Source: JAJDAH01 sp964487605
Lineage (GTDB): Bacteria > Myxococcota_A > Polyangia > Polyangiales > Polyangiaceae
Direction of reading: 5' to 3'
NCBI GenBank assembly: GCA_964487605.1
Contig: CAZARU010000009.1
Coordinates: 1-64,000 of the forward strand
DNA: 64,000 nt
Below are positions 51,103-59,780 of this stretch, in pieces. The translations under genes and the position numbers were made by a program. Each line of letters begins with the position of its first letter. The stretch's first letter is position 1. The notes beneath the pieces are model-generated. The model ran no database searches and was not told the origin of the DNA. It was given only the letters and a program-made list of their open reading frames with translations.

Positions 51103-53217
51103 ATGGACTCACTCGTTTTCGCAGCCCCCGCCGCCGGCGTCCTGGCCCTGGCGTTCGCGTACTGGAAGGCAAGCTGGGTCGCCCGACAGGACGCCGGCGA
51201 CGACACGATGAAGGAGATTGCCAGCCGGATCCGCGAGGGCGCGATGGCGTTCCTCGGGCGCGAGTACAAGGTGCTCGCGATGTTCGTGGTGGTCGTCGCG
51301 GGCCTCCTGGTGGCCGCGAACCTGAAGGAAACGCCCGGCCACAGCCCGCTCATCGCCCTGGCGTTCGTCGCGGGCGCCGCGACATCTGGGCTCGCCGGCC
51401 TGTTCGGGATGCGCGTGGCGACGAATGCGAACGTTCGGACCACCGCGGCTGCGCGAAAGGGCCTCTCGCCGGCCCTCGACGTCGCGTTCTCGGGGGGCTC
51501 GGTGATGGGCATGAGCGTCGTGGGCCTGGGGCTCCTCGGCCTGGGCGGGCTCTTCCTCCTGTTCACGAGATCGATCTTTCCGGACTCGATCGCCACCAGC
51601 ATCAACGTGCTGACGGGCTTCTCGATGGGCGCCTCCTCCATCGCGCTGTTCGCGCGCGTGGGCGGCGGCATCTACACGAAGGCCGCGGACGTCGGCGCCG
51701 ACCTCGTCGGCAAGGTCGAGGCGGGGCTTCCCGAGGACGACCCGCGCAACCCGGCGGTCATCGCCGACAACGTGGGTGACAACGTGGGCGACGTGGCGGG
51801 CATGGGCGCCGACCTCTTCGAGAGCTACGTGGGCGCCATCGTGGGGGCGATGGTGCTCGGCCTGAGCGCCACGCTGCCGGGCACCGCCGAGGCGCTGGTC
51901 GCGCGCGGCGAGCTCGGGCCCGTGGTGCTACCTCTGGTCATCGCCGCCGGCGGAATCGTGTGCTCGATCATCGGGACGTTCTTCGTGAAGACGAAGGAAG
52001 GCGGGAACCCGCAGGTCGCCCTCGACATGGGCGCCTTCGGCGCCGCGGGCGTCATGGCGGGGGCGACGTTCGCCGTCGCCAACGTGCTGTGGCCCAAGGA
52101 GGGCGTCACGCTCGCCGGCGCCCAGTCGACCGTCACGTGGATCCACGTCGGCGGCGCCACGGTGATCGGTCTCGCCACCGGCGTCGCCGTGGGCATGATC
52201 ACGAGCTACTACTGCTCCCTCGGCAAGGCGCCGGTCAACGGCGTCGCCGAACAGAGCAAGACCGGCTACGCCACCAACATCATCGCGGGCGTCGGGCTCG
52301 GAATGCAGTCCACGGCCATGCCGATCCTCTGCATCGCCGCTGGCGTCGTCGGCAGCGCGCACGTCGCGGGACTTTACGGGGTCGCCATCGCGGCGCTGGG
52401 AATGCTCTCGACCACGGGAATTCAGCTCGCCGTGGACGCGTACGGCCCCATCGCCGACAACGCGGGTGGCATCGCCGAGATGAGCCATCAGGCGCCGGAG
52501 GTTCGCGAGCGGACGGACAAGCTGGACGCCGTCGGCAACACGACGGCCGCCATCGGCAAGGGGTTCGCCATCGGCTCGGCCGCCATGACGGCGCTCGCAC
52601 TCTTCGCGGCCTTCGCGCAGCAGTCGAAGATCTCGGGAATCGACATTTCGAGCCCCTCCGTCATGGCCGGTCTGTTCGTCGGTGGAATGCTCCCGTTCCT
52701 CTTCTCGTCCATGGCGATGAAGGCCGTCGGCGAGGCCGCCATGGACATGATCGAGGAGGTTCGCCGCCAGTTCCGCGAGATCCCAGGGCTGCTCGAGGGC
52801 ACGGCCGCGCCCGACACGGCCCGCTGTGTCGACATCTCCACGTCCGCGGCCATCAAACGCATGGTCATGCCGGGACTGCTCGCGGTCGTCACACCCGTCG
52901 TCTTCGGTTTCCTGATGGGGCCGGAGGCGCTCGGCGGGCTGCTGGCCGGCGTCACCGTGTCGGGCGTGACCCTCGCCATCTTCATGAGCAACGCCGGCGG
53001 CGCGTGGGACAACGCCAAGAAGTCCTTCGAGGGGGGCGGCTTCAAGATGAAGGACGGAACGACCCATCCGAAGGGCTCGGAGGCGCACAAGGCGGCCGTC
53101 GTCGGTGACACCGTGGGAGACCCCTTCAAGGACACGGCGGGCCCCTCGCTCAACATCCTGGTCAAGCTCATGAGCGTCGTGGCGCTGGTCATCGCGCCGC
53201 TCATCGCGCTCGGTTGA
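51103..53217 (+). CDS. hppA: Membrane ion-translocating pyrophosphatase, K+-dependent type
   Basis: This 704-residue integral membrane protein with about 16 helices couples hydrolysis of pyrophosphate to export of H+ (or Na+). Catalytic motifs are present: ADVGADLVGKVE, then DNVGDNVGDVAGMGADLFESY (around 220-240), and near the end NAGGAWDNAKK and GDTVGDPFKDTAGPSLN. At the position that sets cofactor dependence the sequence is GNTTAAIGKG with A482 and G485 instead of Lys and Thr, the pattern of the K+-requiring subfamily. AAGGA upstream supports the ATG at 51103. Whether H+ or Na+ is moved cannot be read from this alone. Confidence 0.95.
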   Translation: MDSLVFAAPAAGVLALAFAYWKASWVARQDAGDDTMKEIASRIREGAMAFLGREYKVLAMFVVVVAGLLVAANLKETPGHSPLIALAFVAGAATSGLAGLFGMRVATNANVRTTAAARKGLSPALDVAFSGGSVMGMSVVGLGLLGLGGLFLLFTRSIFPDSIATSINVLTGFSMGASSIALFARVGGGIYTKAADVGADLVGKVEAGLPEDDPRNPAVIADNVGDNVGDVAGMGADLFESYVGAIVGAMVLGLSATLPGTAEALVARGELGPVVLPLVIAAGGIVCSIIGTFFVKTKEGGNPQVALDMGAFGAAGVMAGATFAVANVLWPKEGVTLAGAQSTVTWIHVGGATVIGLATGVAVGMITSYYCSLGKAPVNGVAEQSKTGYATNIIAGVGLGMQSTAMPILCIAAGVVGSAHVAGLYGVAIAALGMLSTTGIQLAVDAYGPIADNAGGIAEMSHQAPEVRERTDKLDAVGNTTAAIGKGFAIGSAAMTALALFAAFAQQSKISGIDISSPSVMAGLFVGGMLPFLFSSMAMKAVGEAAMDMIEEVRRQFREIPGLLEGTAAPDTARCVDISTSAAIKRMVMPGLLAVVTPVVFGFLMGPEALGGLLAGVTVSGVTLAIFMSNAGGAWDNAKKSFEGGGFKMKDGTTHPKGSEAHKAAVVGDTVGDPFKDTAGPSLNILVKLMSVVALVIAPLIALG

Positions 53218-53252
53218 TCGAGGCGCTCCGCTTCCGCTCGACAAGCCGGTGC

Positions 53253-54269
53253 ATGATCGGAGCGGGCGGGGAGGTGGGCCTGACGGCCGTCGGATGGCGG
53301 GGGATCGCCTCGGTAGCGGCCGCCTGCGTCCTCTTGGCGAGCTGCAAGCGTGCCGCCGAGGAGCGAACCTCGTCCAGCGCAGAGGCGACGGCGAGCGCGC
53401 CCCCGACGACGAGCGCGCCCGCGCGCAGCGAGACTGGCCCGCCCACGCCGCGGGATTCGGCGCCCGACGCGGCGGTCGCCACCGCGGCGCGCCCGGCCCG
53501 AGTCTTCGCGACCGAGGACGACCCGCATCGCGACCCCGCGGGCATGCGCGGCTTCTACTCGGAGAGCGGCAAGCTGCCGAAGGTGGCGCCCCCTCCCTAC
53601 GAGTCGCCTGACGCACCATGCCCGTCGGACATGGTCCACGTGCAGGGCGTTCGATGCGCGGAGCCGACCCAGCGGTGCCTCGAGTGGACGCCCCGCAACG
53701 GCAAGAGCGGGATCTCCTGCCGCGAGTTCGCCGCGCCCTCTCGTTGCGGCGGGCAGCGTACCCCGATGAACTACTGCATCGACCGCTTCGAGCTCACCCC
53801 GGAGGGTTACGAGTACCCGCTGACGCACGTGAACTGGACGGAGGCCGGGATCCTTTGCAAGAGGATGGACAAGCGACTTTGCCACGAAGAGGAGTGGGAA
53901 TTCGCCTGCGAGGGGCCGGACGCCGTCCCCTACCCGTACGGATACGTCCGCGACGGAGCGCGGTGCAACCACGACATCCCCGAGATCGAGCTCGTGACGA
54001 AGCCCGACCACTTCATCGATCATCGGATGAAGCGGGACGCGCTGCCAAGCTGCGTGAGCCCGTTCGGCGTCTTCAACCTCGTCGGCAACGTCGACGAGTG
54101 GACGACTCGGCGGTCCGATCCTCGAGGCCAGCGAGCCATCCTGCGAGGCGGCTGGTGGCTTCAAGGTCGCAATCGCTGCCGTGCCGCCACGTCGAACCAC
54201 GGCGAGATCTACGCCGGCATGCAGACCGGGTTCCGCTGCTGCAAGGCGGCGCGCAGCACGGACCGGTGA
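53253..54269 (+). CDS. FGE/SUMF1-fold lipoprotein without the catalytic cysteines
   Basis: This protein has a lipobox at VLLASC, an Ala/Ser/Pro linker and a formylglycine-generating-enzyme-type domain: MNYCIDRFELTPEGY, then THVNWTEAGILCKRMDKRLCHEEEWEFAC, GNVDEWTT and GFRCCK. True FGE enzymes have two cysteines around the GGSYMC...YC region; here it reads LRGGWWLQGRNRC, so sulfatase maturation is unlikely. Such proteins often act as lectin-like or unknown-substrate modules. The start is uncertain: a TTG at 53214 overlaps the pyrophosphatase stop, while ATG 53253 or GTG 53274 are also possible. Confidence 0.75.
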   Translation: MIGAGGEVGLTAVGWRGIASVAAACVLLASCKRAAEERTSSSAEATASAPPTTSAPARSETGPPTPRDSAPDAAVATAARPARVFATEDDPHRDPAGMRGFYSESGKLPKVAPPPYESPDAPCPSDMVHVQGVRCAEPTQRCLEWTPRNGKSGISCREFAAPSRCGGQRTPMNYCIDRFELTPEGYEYPLTHVNWTEAGILCKRMDKRLCHEEEWEFACEGPDAVPYPYGYVRDGARCNHDIPEIELVTKPDHFIDHRMKRDALPSCVSPFGVFNLVGNVDEWTTRRSDPRGQRAILRGGWWLQGRNRCRAATSNHGEIYAGMQTGFRCCKAARSTDR

Positions 54270-54270
54270 C

Positions 54271-54289
54271 GCGCCACCTTCGCTGGCGC
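54271..54289 (+). terminator. Hairpin GCGCCA/TGGCGC directly after the FGE-fold gene
   Basis: A perfect 6-bp stem with a 7-base loop begins one base after the stop codon. There is no T-tract, as is usual in very GC-rich genomes. The remaining gap up to 54464 shows nothing else clear. Confidence 0.4.
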
Positions 54290-54464
54290 ACTCGGCGCTC
54301 GCCCGGGCGCGTCCTCGGCGGTCTTCGGCGCTGCGAAGCGGGACGCCGACGCGCTGCGTAGCCGTCCTGCGACTGCAACCCGGCGTTCGCACCCGCTTCA
54401 CGGAAAGCCCGCGGGATCGCTGGCTGGCCCCGGTGGCACGGAGTTCGCTCACGGGCCGCGCAGG

Positions 54465-54953
54465 ATGTCCGCCGACGCCCCCGTGAACGACCCCGCGCGG
54501 CCCGCGAGGGCGGCCGAACCGGGGGCGCCGTGCCCCGGAGCGCGTCTCTCCGCGCCGATCGTCGGCCGAAGCGTCATCGTCGGCGCCGGTGCGACGCTGC
54601 TCGACCTCGGCGCGCTGGCCGTGCTCGTGAGTTGCTGGGCGATGGACGTCCGGGTGGCGAGTCCCGTCGCGCTGGCCTTCGGGCTCGTGGCGCAGTTCGT
54701 CGGAAACAAGTCGTTCGCGTTCCGGGATCGCTCCGGACGGTGGGTCGCACAGGGCGTCGCGTTCGGCGCGGTCGAAGCCGCCGCGTTCGTGCTCAACCTG
54801 CTGGCCTTTCACGCTGCGATCAGCTTCACGTCACTGCCGTACCTCGCGGCACGGTTGCTGACGACGTCCCTGGTCTACTTTTCCGTTTGCCTGCCTGCCT
54901 GGTCGCTCATCTTCGTACCGAATCGATCCCTCGAAGGAGAGAACGCCCGATGA
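54465..54953 (+). CDS. GtrA-like membrane protein
   Basis: This 162-residue protein has four transmembrane helices and the GtrA signature FGLVAQFVGNKSFAFRDRSG (about 75-94). GtrA-like proteins are thought to flip or assist lipid-linked sugars across the membrane. The next gene, a ceramide-glucosyltransferase-like enzyme, overlaps by 4 bp (ATGA), so the pair probably makes and moves a glycolipid. The first 30 residues are a soluble Ala/Pro-rich tail. Confidence 0.8.
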   Translation: MSADAPVNDPARPARAAEPGAPCPGARLSAPIVGRSVIVGAGATLLDLGALAVLVSCWAMDVRVASPVALAFGLVAQFVGNKSFAFRDRSGRWVAQGVAFGAVEAAAFVLNLLAFHAAISFTSLPYLAARLLTTSLVYFSVCLPAWSLIFVPNRSLEGENAR

Positions 54954-56086
54954 TTGCCGAAGTGATGGTCGCCGCTTGCAGCTCCTGGATCCTGACGGGC
55001 TTGACCGCGACGATCGCGACGACGCGTGGCCGCCGCGCCTGCGGACGCCGAACCGTGCACCTTCCGCCGGTCTCCGTCCTGAAGCCGCTCTGCGGCAGCG
55101 ATCCCGGGCTCGAGGCCAACCTGCGGTCGTTCTTCGAACAGTCCTACCCCGACTTCGAGGTCGTGTTCGGCGTGGAGGGAGACGCGGACCCGGCGCTGGC
55201 CGTGGCTCGGAGGCTCCGCGCGGAGTACCCGCACGTGCCTTGCCGCATCGTGACCCACACGGGAACCTCGGGAACGAATCCGAAGGTCCGAAACCTTCGC
55301 GGGATGATGCCCTTCGCCGCGCACGATCTCGTGGTGATCAGCGACAGCAACGTGCGAGCCCCGCGAGAGTACCTCGCCGATCTCGTCCTCACCATGAACC
55401 TCGGTGAGCACCCTGCCGGCGTGGTGACGAACCTGTTCGCGGGAACGGGCGAATCGACGCTCGGGTCGGCCCTGGAGAACGTCCAGCTCAACGGGTTCTG
55501 CGCGGCGGGCGCTGCATTGCCTACCGCGATGGGCGATGCCCTGGTCGTGGGGAAGTCGATGCTCTTCTCGCGGCGGGTGCTCGAATCGCTCGGCGGTCTC
55601 GAGCGCGTCTCGCACGTCCTGGCGGAGGACTACGTGATGGGAAAGATGTTCCAGCATGCGGGCTTCGAGGTGCGAATGGCCCCCATGGTGCTCGAGAACG
55701 TGACCCGCGGCATGACGCTCGGCGACTTCCACGCACGTCACCTTCGCTGGGCGATGCTGCGCTGGCGACTACGCCCGCAGGCCTTCGTCCTCGAGCTGCT
55801 CACCAGCCCGCTGGTCGTGCTCCCGGCGGCCCTGAGCCTGTGGGGTACGTGGGGCATGCTCTGGTTCGTGCTCGCCCTGATGCTGCGCGACGTCGGAGGC
55901 TGGGTCGTGCTGCGCGGGTGGCGACGGGCCTGGGTCCCTGCGGTCCTCTCGCCGCTTCGCGAGCTGGGCGCGCTTGCGGCGTGGCTCCGAGCACCCCTCA
56001 AGCGGCACGTCGTCTGGCGCGGTCGGCGCGCTCGCCTCGGCGCGGGGACCCTCCTCTACTCGCGCGAGGCCGCTCCCGCTCGATGA
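54950..56086 (+). CDS. GT21 glycosyltransferase, ceramide glucosyltransferase/HpnI-like
   Basis: A 378-residue membrane glycosyltransferase with a GT-A domain between an N-terminal helix and two C-terminal helices. It has the GT21 features D132-S-N134 (VISDSNV), D227 in LAEDYVMG and the R263-x-x-R266-W267 motif (ARHLRW). Relatives transfer glucose to ceramide or N-acetylglucosamine to hopanoids. Sphingolipids are known from myxobacteria, so ceramide is a fair guess but not proven. AAGGAG about nine bases before the ATG and the overlap with gtrA-like fix the start. Confidence 0.85.
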   Translation: MIAEVMVAACSSWILTGLTATIATTRGRRACGRRTVHLPPVSVLKPLCGSDPGLEANLRSFFEQSYPDFEVVFGVEGDADPALAVARRLRAEYPHVPCRIVTHTGTSGTNPKVRNLRGMMPFAAHDLVVISDSNVRAPREYLADLVLTMNLGEHPAGVVTNLFAGTGESTLGSALENVQLNGFCAAGAALPTAMGDALVVGKSMLFSRRVLESLGGLERVSHVLAEDYVMGKMFQHAGFEVRMAPMVLENVTRGMTLGDFHARHLRWAMLRWRLRPQAFVLELLTSPLVVLPAALSLWGTWGMLWFVLALMLRDVGGWVVLRGWRRAWVPAVLSPLRELGALAAWLRAPLKRHVVWRGRRARLGAGTLLYSREAAPAR

Positions 56087-56115
56087 TCGCGATGGATCGC
56101 CGCGGCGGTCGCGTG

Positions 56116-56121
56116 TAGCGT
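56116..56121 (+). promoter_or_regulatory. -10 element TAGCGT of the TerB-like gene
   Basis: TAGCGT ends six bases before the ATG at 56128, the same spacing as in several other leaderless-looking starts in this window. Confidence 0.45.
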
Positions 56122-56127
56122 ACTCGA

Positions 56128-56667
56128 ATGAAGATCGAGACCTCCACGATTCGTCGCCTTCGAGACGCACTGCTGCAGAGCGGAAGGAGGCCCAGCGTCG
56201 TGATGTCGTCAGCCTACGAGACGCTCACGCGCGAGGGAATGCTGAGCCCCGAGGAGATGGCCGCACTGAACCGGGTGGATCCCCTCGCGGAGACGATGTT
56301 CTTGATGATGGCCGCCGATGGCAAGGTCGAAGAGGCGGAGAGGGACGCCGTCCGCGGCGCCATCCGCGGCCTGACCGACAACATCATCCGATCGGGCACC
56401 ATCAACGTGATGCTCGAGAACTACGCGAAGCAGCTCGCCGAGAGCAGTCGCGACGCTCGGCTGCAGGAGATCGCCGATGCCCTCGTCGAAGACCGAAACG
56501 ACGCGGAAGGAGCCTTCGCGCTGGCCGCCGCCGTGGCGCTCGCCGACGACGACGTGGCGGACGCCGAGAACGAGCTCATCAATCAGCTCGCAGAGTGGTT
56601 CGAGATCGGCGAGGAGCGCGCCGCGAGCATCCTGGACCAGCTCGAAGAGGACCGCGAGGGCGAGTAG
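56128..56667 (+). CDS. TerB-like helical protein
   Basis: This 179-residue all-helical, acidic protein has DPLAETMFLMMAADGKVEEAERDAVRGAI (about 50-78) and a second similar half with ALAAAVALADDDVADAENELINQLAEWFEI. This resembles the Asp-rich TerB/DjlA-type fold that can bind divalent metal. It has no signal peptide and is probably cytosolic. The TerB link is from pattern only; the function is unknown. Its last 85 bases are overlapped by the end of the convergent gene at 56583-58898. Confidence 0.65.
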   Translation: MKIETSTIRRLRDALLQSGRRPSVVMSSAYETLTREGMLSPEEMAALNRVDPLAETMFLMMAADGKVEEAERDAVRGAIRGLTDNIIRSGTINVMLENYAKQLAESSRDARLQEIADALVEDRNDAEGAFALAAAVALADDDVADAENELINQLAEWFEIGEERAASILDQLEEDREGE

Positions 56668-58898
56668 GACCGTTCCGGTCGCGGGCGGCGTGCGGCGATC
56701 GCCTGCGAAGCCGTCAGGGCGCACAGGAGCGCGCACACTGGAAGCTCACTGATCACGCGCAGCGCCGTCCAGTAGCTGTCCTGACAAACGGCCAGCATCG
56801 CGACGAGCACGGCGCACCTGGCGGCGAAGAACGAGGCACAGGCGGTGGCCTCCTCGTGCGCCCATCGCGGGGCGTGCGCCTGCGATGCCGCGAGCAGCAC
56901 GACACCGGCGCTCCACTGCTCGGCCACGTGCGCCCCCGCGGTGATCCAGGGCACCGTGTGGGGAGAGCCGAATGCGCCGGCACGGAAGTCGAGGCCGGTG
57001 AGGTCGAAGTGTCCGAGAACCGCCGGCCGAGTGAGGACGAGCAACGCAACGAGCCCGACGACGACGCGCAGCGGCGACCCACGCGCGTCCCGCGCCGCGA
57101 GATGGAGCAGAGTCCCCGCGAGCAGCAGCGCGGCCAGCCAGACGCCCTCCGTCGAGCGCGCCAGGACCACCACGGACGCAGACGCCGGCCCCAGCGCCAC
57201 AAGAGCGCGGCCCATCACGAAGAAACCCGTGCCGGCCGCGACAGCCATGACGACGAAGGCGCGGCTCGCTTCCGGCGACACTTCGATCCGCGCGATCAGA
57301 CCCAGGGCGATCCATGCGCCGGTTGCGGCCATCGTCGCGGTCCGGGCCACACCCGCACTGCGCATCGCCACGAACACGGCCAGCGCGAGGGCGGCACTTC
57401 CGGCGAGAGGTGCCCACGTCGTCGGTGCAGAGACGAACCGCAACACCGGCTCGGTGACGAGCACTGCGAGTACGCCGAGCACCGCGATCGTCGCGACCGC
57501 CCTCCGTTTCCTGCTCGGGATCGATCTGCGCCCACCCACGAGGCAGACCGCCAGGACTCCCAGCGCCACCGCCGGAGCACTCGCGGGGTAGACGATCCCG
57601 AGCAGGGTGAGAGCGGCGAGAGCCGATAGGACGGGGCGGCCGCCTGCGCGCCGGACTCGGTCTCGTTGCAGGATCGCCAGGGCGACGAGGGCCGCGAACG
57701 TGGCGAACAGCACCAGGCGCAACGTCGCCGGCCACGATCCCGGGAGGCGCTCGAGACCCCAGGTCAGGACGACGCTGACGGCCGCGGCGAGCGGCACGAC
57801 GACGAACGCGCTGCGGGCCTCCGCCGGCCGCAGCGCGGCGCGGGCGCCCCACGCAACCAGCCCCAGCAGGGCAAGCAGGGCGACCATGGCGACGCTCGCG
57901 CGTGGACCGGGCGAGGACCGCGCTGGGGAGCGCTCCCGAATCTCGACGGCACTCGCGGTGATGCGCTCCCGAGCCGCGGGCGTGAGGAGTTCACCCAGCA
58001 CGCGTCCCTCCGACCGCATCGGAGGGGCGACGTCGAGGAGGGCCGCCATGGTGTTCGCGACGTCGATCTGCCGCGCGGGCGACGTCAGGCGCGAACCGTC
58101 GGAGAAGGTCGGGCCGAGCGTGACGAGCGGGATCCGACGGTGGAGGTCCACGTCGGCCCCGTGGGTGGATGCATCGTCCATGCCGTGATCGCTCGTGATG
58201 AGCACGTTCCAGCCCGAGAGTCGCGCGACGAAGTCCCTCAGCCGACCGTCGGCCTCGCGTAGGAACTCAGCGTAGACGTCGGAGCGCACACCGTGCACGT
58301 GCGCCTGGTGATCGGCCGCCGCCAGGTGCACGACCAGAGCGTCGGGGCGAAGGGCGAGGAGCGCGACAGCTTCTCGGAGGACTCGCTCGTCCGCTCGTCC
58401 ATCGAGCACGACTCCCGCTGCCTCGGCGCGAGCGTGGTGCAGGTGGCGGCCGTACAGGCGCTCCCACGTCGCGTCCCCCACGGCCGCCACGACGAGGCCG
58501 GCTCGACGAGCCGCAGCGAGCCAGGAATCGCGCGGCGTCGGCCGCGGATGAACGTTGTGGACGACCTGTTCGAGTCCTCCGAGCGTGCCGGTGCCGAGAG
58601 CCAGCACGCCGCTGGACGTCATGGACACGGAGCCCGTCCAGAGCTCGCCGCCGCCATGGCGCCGAGCGGCGGTCGCGAGCCACGGCATGCGCGACGCGTC
58701 GATGGCGAAGTCGTAGCGAAGGCCATCGATCACGATGAGCGCCACGGGCGCCCGGGGGGCGGCGCGGGCGAGGCGCGGGGCGCCCGGCTCGTTCCCGGTC
58801 GGGTCCGGGGAATCCCGCGCGGGGTCCTGTACGAGCCAGAGCGCGAACAGCACCATGGTCACCGCGACCGCGAGCGTCGCGAGCGCCGCACGGGTCAC
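56583..58898 (-). CDS. Membrane alkaline-phosphatase-superfamily enzyme, GPI ethanolamine-phosphate-transferase-like
   Basis: A 771-residue protein with an N-terminal membrane helix, a periplasmic alkaline-phosphatase-type domain and at least ten C-terminal helices. Metal and nucleophile motifs are LIVIDGLRYDF with D58, a Thr/Ser near 94-95 (VSMTSS), DHQAH with D196, H197 and H200, SDHGMDD (236-242) and THG with H247. This order and the membrane half are those of eukaryotic PIG-N/O/G phosphoethanolamine transferases. A role in adding phosphoethanolamine to an envelope glycan is inferred. GTG start. The last 28 codons overlap the TerB-like gene tail-to-tail. Confidence 0.75.
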   Translation of the reverse strand: MTRAALATLAVAVTMVLFALWLVQDPARDSPDPTGNEPGAPRLARAAPRAPVALIVIDGLRYDFAIDASRMPWLATAARRHGGGELWTGSVSMTSSGVLALGTGTLGGLEQVVHNVHPRPTPRDSWLAAARRAGLVVAAVGDATWERLYGRHLHHARAEAAGVVLDGRADERVLREAVALLALRPDALVVHLAAADHQAHVHGVRSDVYAEFLREADGRLRDFVARLSGWNVLITSDHGMDDASTHGADVDLHRRIPLVTLGPTFSDGSRLTSPARQIDVANTMAALLDVAPPMRSEGRVLGELLTPAARERITASAVEIRERSPARSSPGPRASVAMVALLALLGLVAWGARAALRPAEARSAFVVVPLAAAVSVVLTWGLERLPGSWPATLRLVLFATFAALVALAILQRDRVRRAGGRPVLSALAALTLLGIVYPASAPAVALGVLAVCLVGGRRSIPSRKRRAVATIAVLGVLAVLVTEPVLRFVSAPTTWAPLAGSAALALAVFVAMRSAGVARTATMAATGAWIALGLIARIEVSPEASRAFVVMAVAAGTGFFVMGRALVALGPASASVVVLARSTEGVWLAALLLAGTLLHLAARDARGSPLRVVVGLVALLVLTRPAVLGHFDLTGLDFRAGAFGSPHTVPWITAGAHVAEQWSAGVVLLAASQAHAPRWAHEEATACASFFAARCAVLVAMLAVCQDSYWTALRVISELPVCALLCALTASQAIAARRPRPERSYSPSRSSSSWSRMLAARSSPISNHSAS

Positions 58899-58941
58899 GG
58901 CGTCGTGGACTCGACGGCGAGCAGACGCGACGCGAGCGGAA

Positions 58942-59727
58942 TCACAAGCAGTTCGCGGAGGGTGTCGCGCGCGAGTGCGGACAGTGTACGGGCGCGGACG
59001 CCGCGCTCTGGGCCGCCGCCGTCACGTGGTAGATGCGGCACTCCACCGTCGGGCCGGACGTCTGCCCGACATCGTAGGCGTCGCCGGACGGGCTGAGGGA
59101 CGCGCACTGGCCCAGGCAATCCGCCTCGTCGGCGTACGCCTCGGGGTCCGCCGCGCAGACCGCGGCGAAGATCGAGCAGTACCCCTCACACGGCGTTCCG
59201 CAGCCACCGTTGCCGGACGGACCCGCTATGGGGCACTTGAGCGCCGGCGCGGTCGCCGCGTCCTCGGCGGCGCGGATGCGACAGCCGAGCGTGTTCCCGG
59301 CGTCGTCCTCCAGCGTTCCTCCCGGAAACGCGAGGCACGCGTTGATGCAGTTCGCCTCGCCCTGGTACTGCAGGTCGGTGTCCGTGCAGTTCGAGGCGAT
59401 GACCGCACAGTAGTAGTCGCAGCTCACCTCGCGCGGGGGCAGCCCTCCCGACCCACCAGCACCGCTCGATCCTCCCGTGGCGCCGCCGGCACCGGCGTTC
59501 CCGGAGGCCCCCGCAGCGCCCGCGCCGCCATCGGCGCACAGGCACGGACCGAAGCCGCGTCCTCTGTCACACACCTGACCGCCCACGCAGCCGCCCGGCC
59601 CGGTACAGGCGACGCTCTCGCCCGGATTGCACGCGCGCTCGCCCCCGCTCTTCTCGGAGGAGCACGAAGCCGACGCACCGGCGAACAGGAGGAGCACGGA
59701 AGCGAAAGTGGCTCGAAGCGCGTTCAT
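58942..59727 (-). CDS. Lipoprotein with duplicated Cys-rich domain
   Basis: This 261-residue lipoprotein (lipobox near SASC) has a short Cys-rich neck (CTGPGGCVGGQVC), a Gly/Ala linker and two related domains of about 75 residues. These begin CDYYCAVIASNC and CEGYCSIFAAVC, and each has the order CxxxC...C...C...C with a shared CRIR/CRIY motif. No enzyme signature is seen. It may bind a ligand at the cell surface. TAGCCT lies nine bases before the ATG at 59727. Confidence 0.75.
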   Translation of the reverse strand: MNALRATFASVLLLFAGASASCSSEKSGGERACNPGESVACTGPGGCVGGQVCDRGRGFGPCLCADGGAGAAGASGNAGAGGATGGSSGAGGSGGLPPREVSCDYYCAVIASNCTDTDLQYQGEANCINACLAFPGGTLEDDAGNTLGCRIRAAEDAATAPALKCPIAGPSGNGGCGTPCEGYCSIFAAVCAADPEAYADEADCLGQCASLSPSGDAYDVGQTSGPTVECRIYHVTAAAQSAASAPVHCPHSRATPSANCL

Positions 59728-59736
59728 CGGCAGGAC

Positions 59737-59742
59737 AGGCTA
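59737..59742 (-). promoter_or_regulatory. -10 element TAGCCT of the duplicated Cys-rich lipoprotein
   Basis: On the minus strand TAGCCT ends nine bases before the ATG at 59727, without a Shine-Dalgarno. Confidence 0.4.
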
Positions 59743-59780
59743 GTCAAGGGGCCCGACCCGGGCAAGGCGACGCCGGACCG

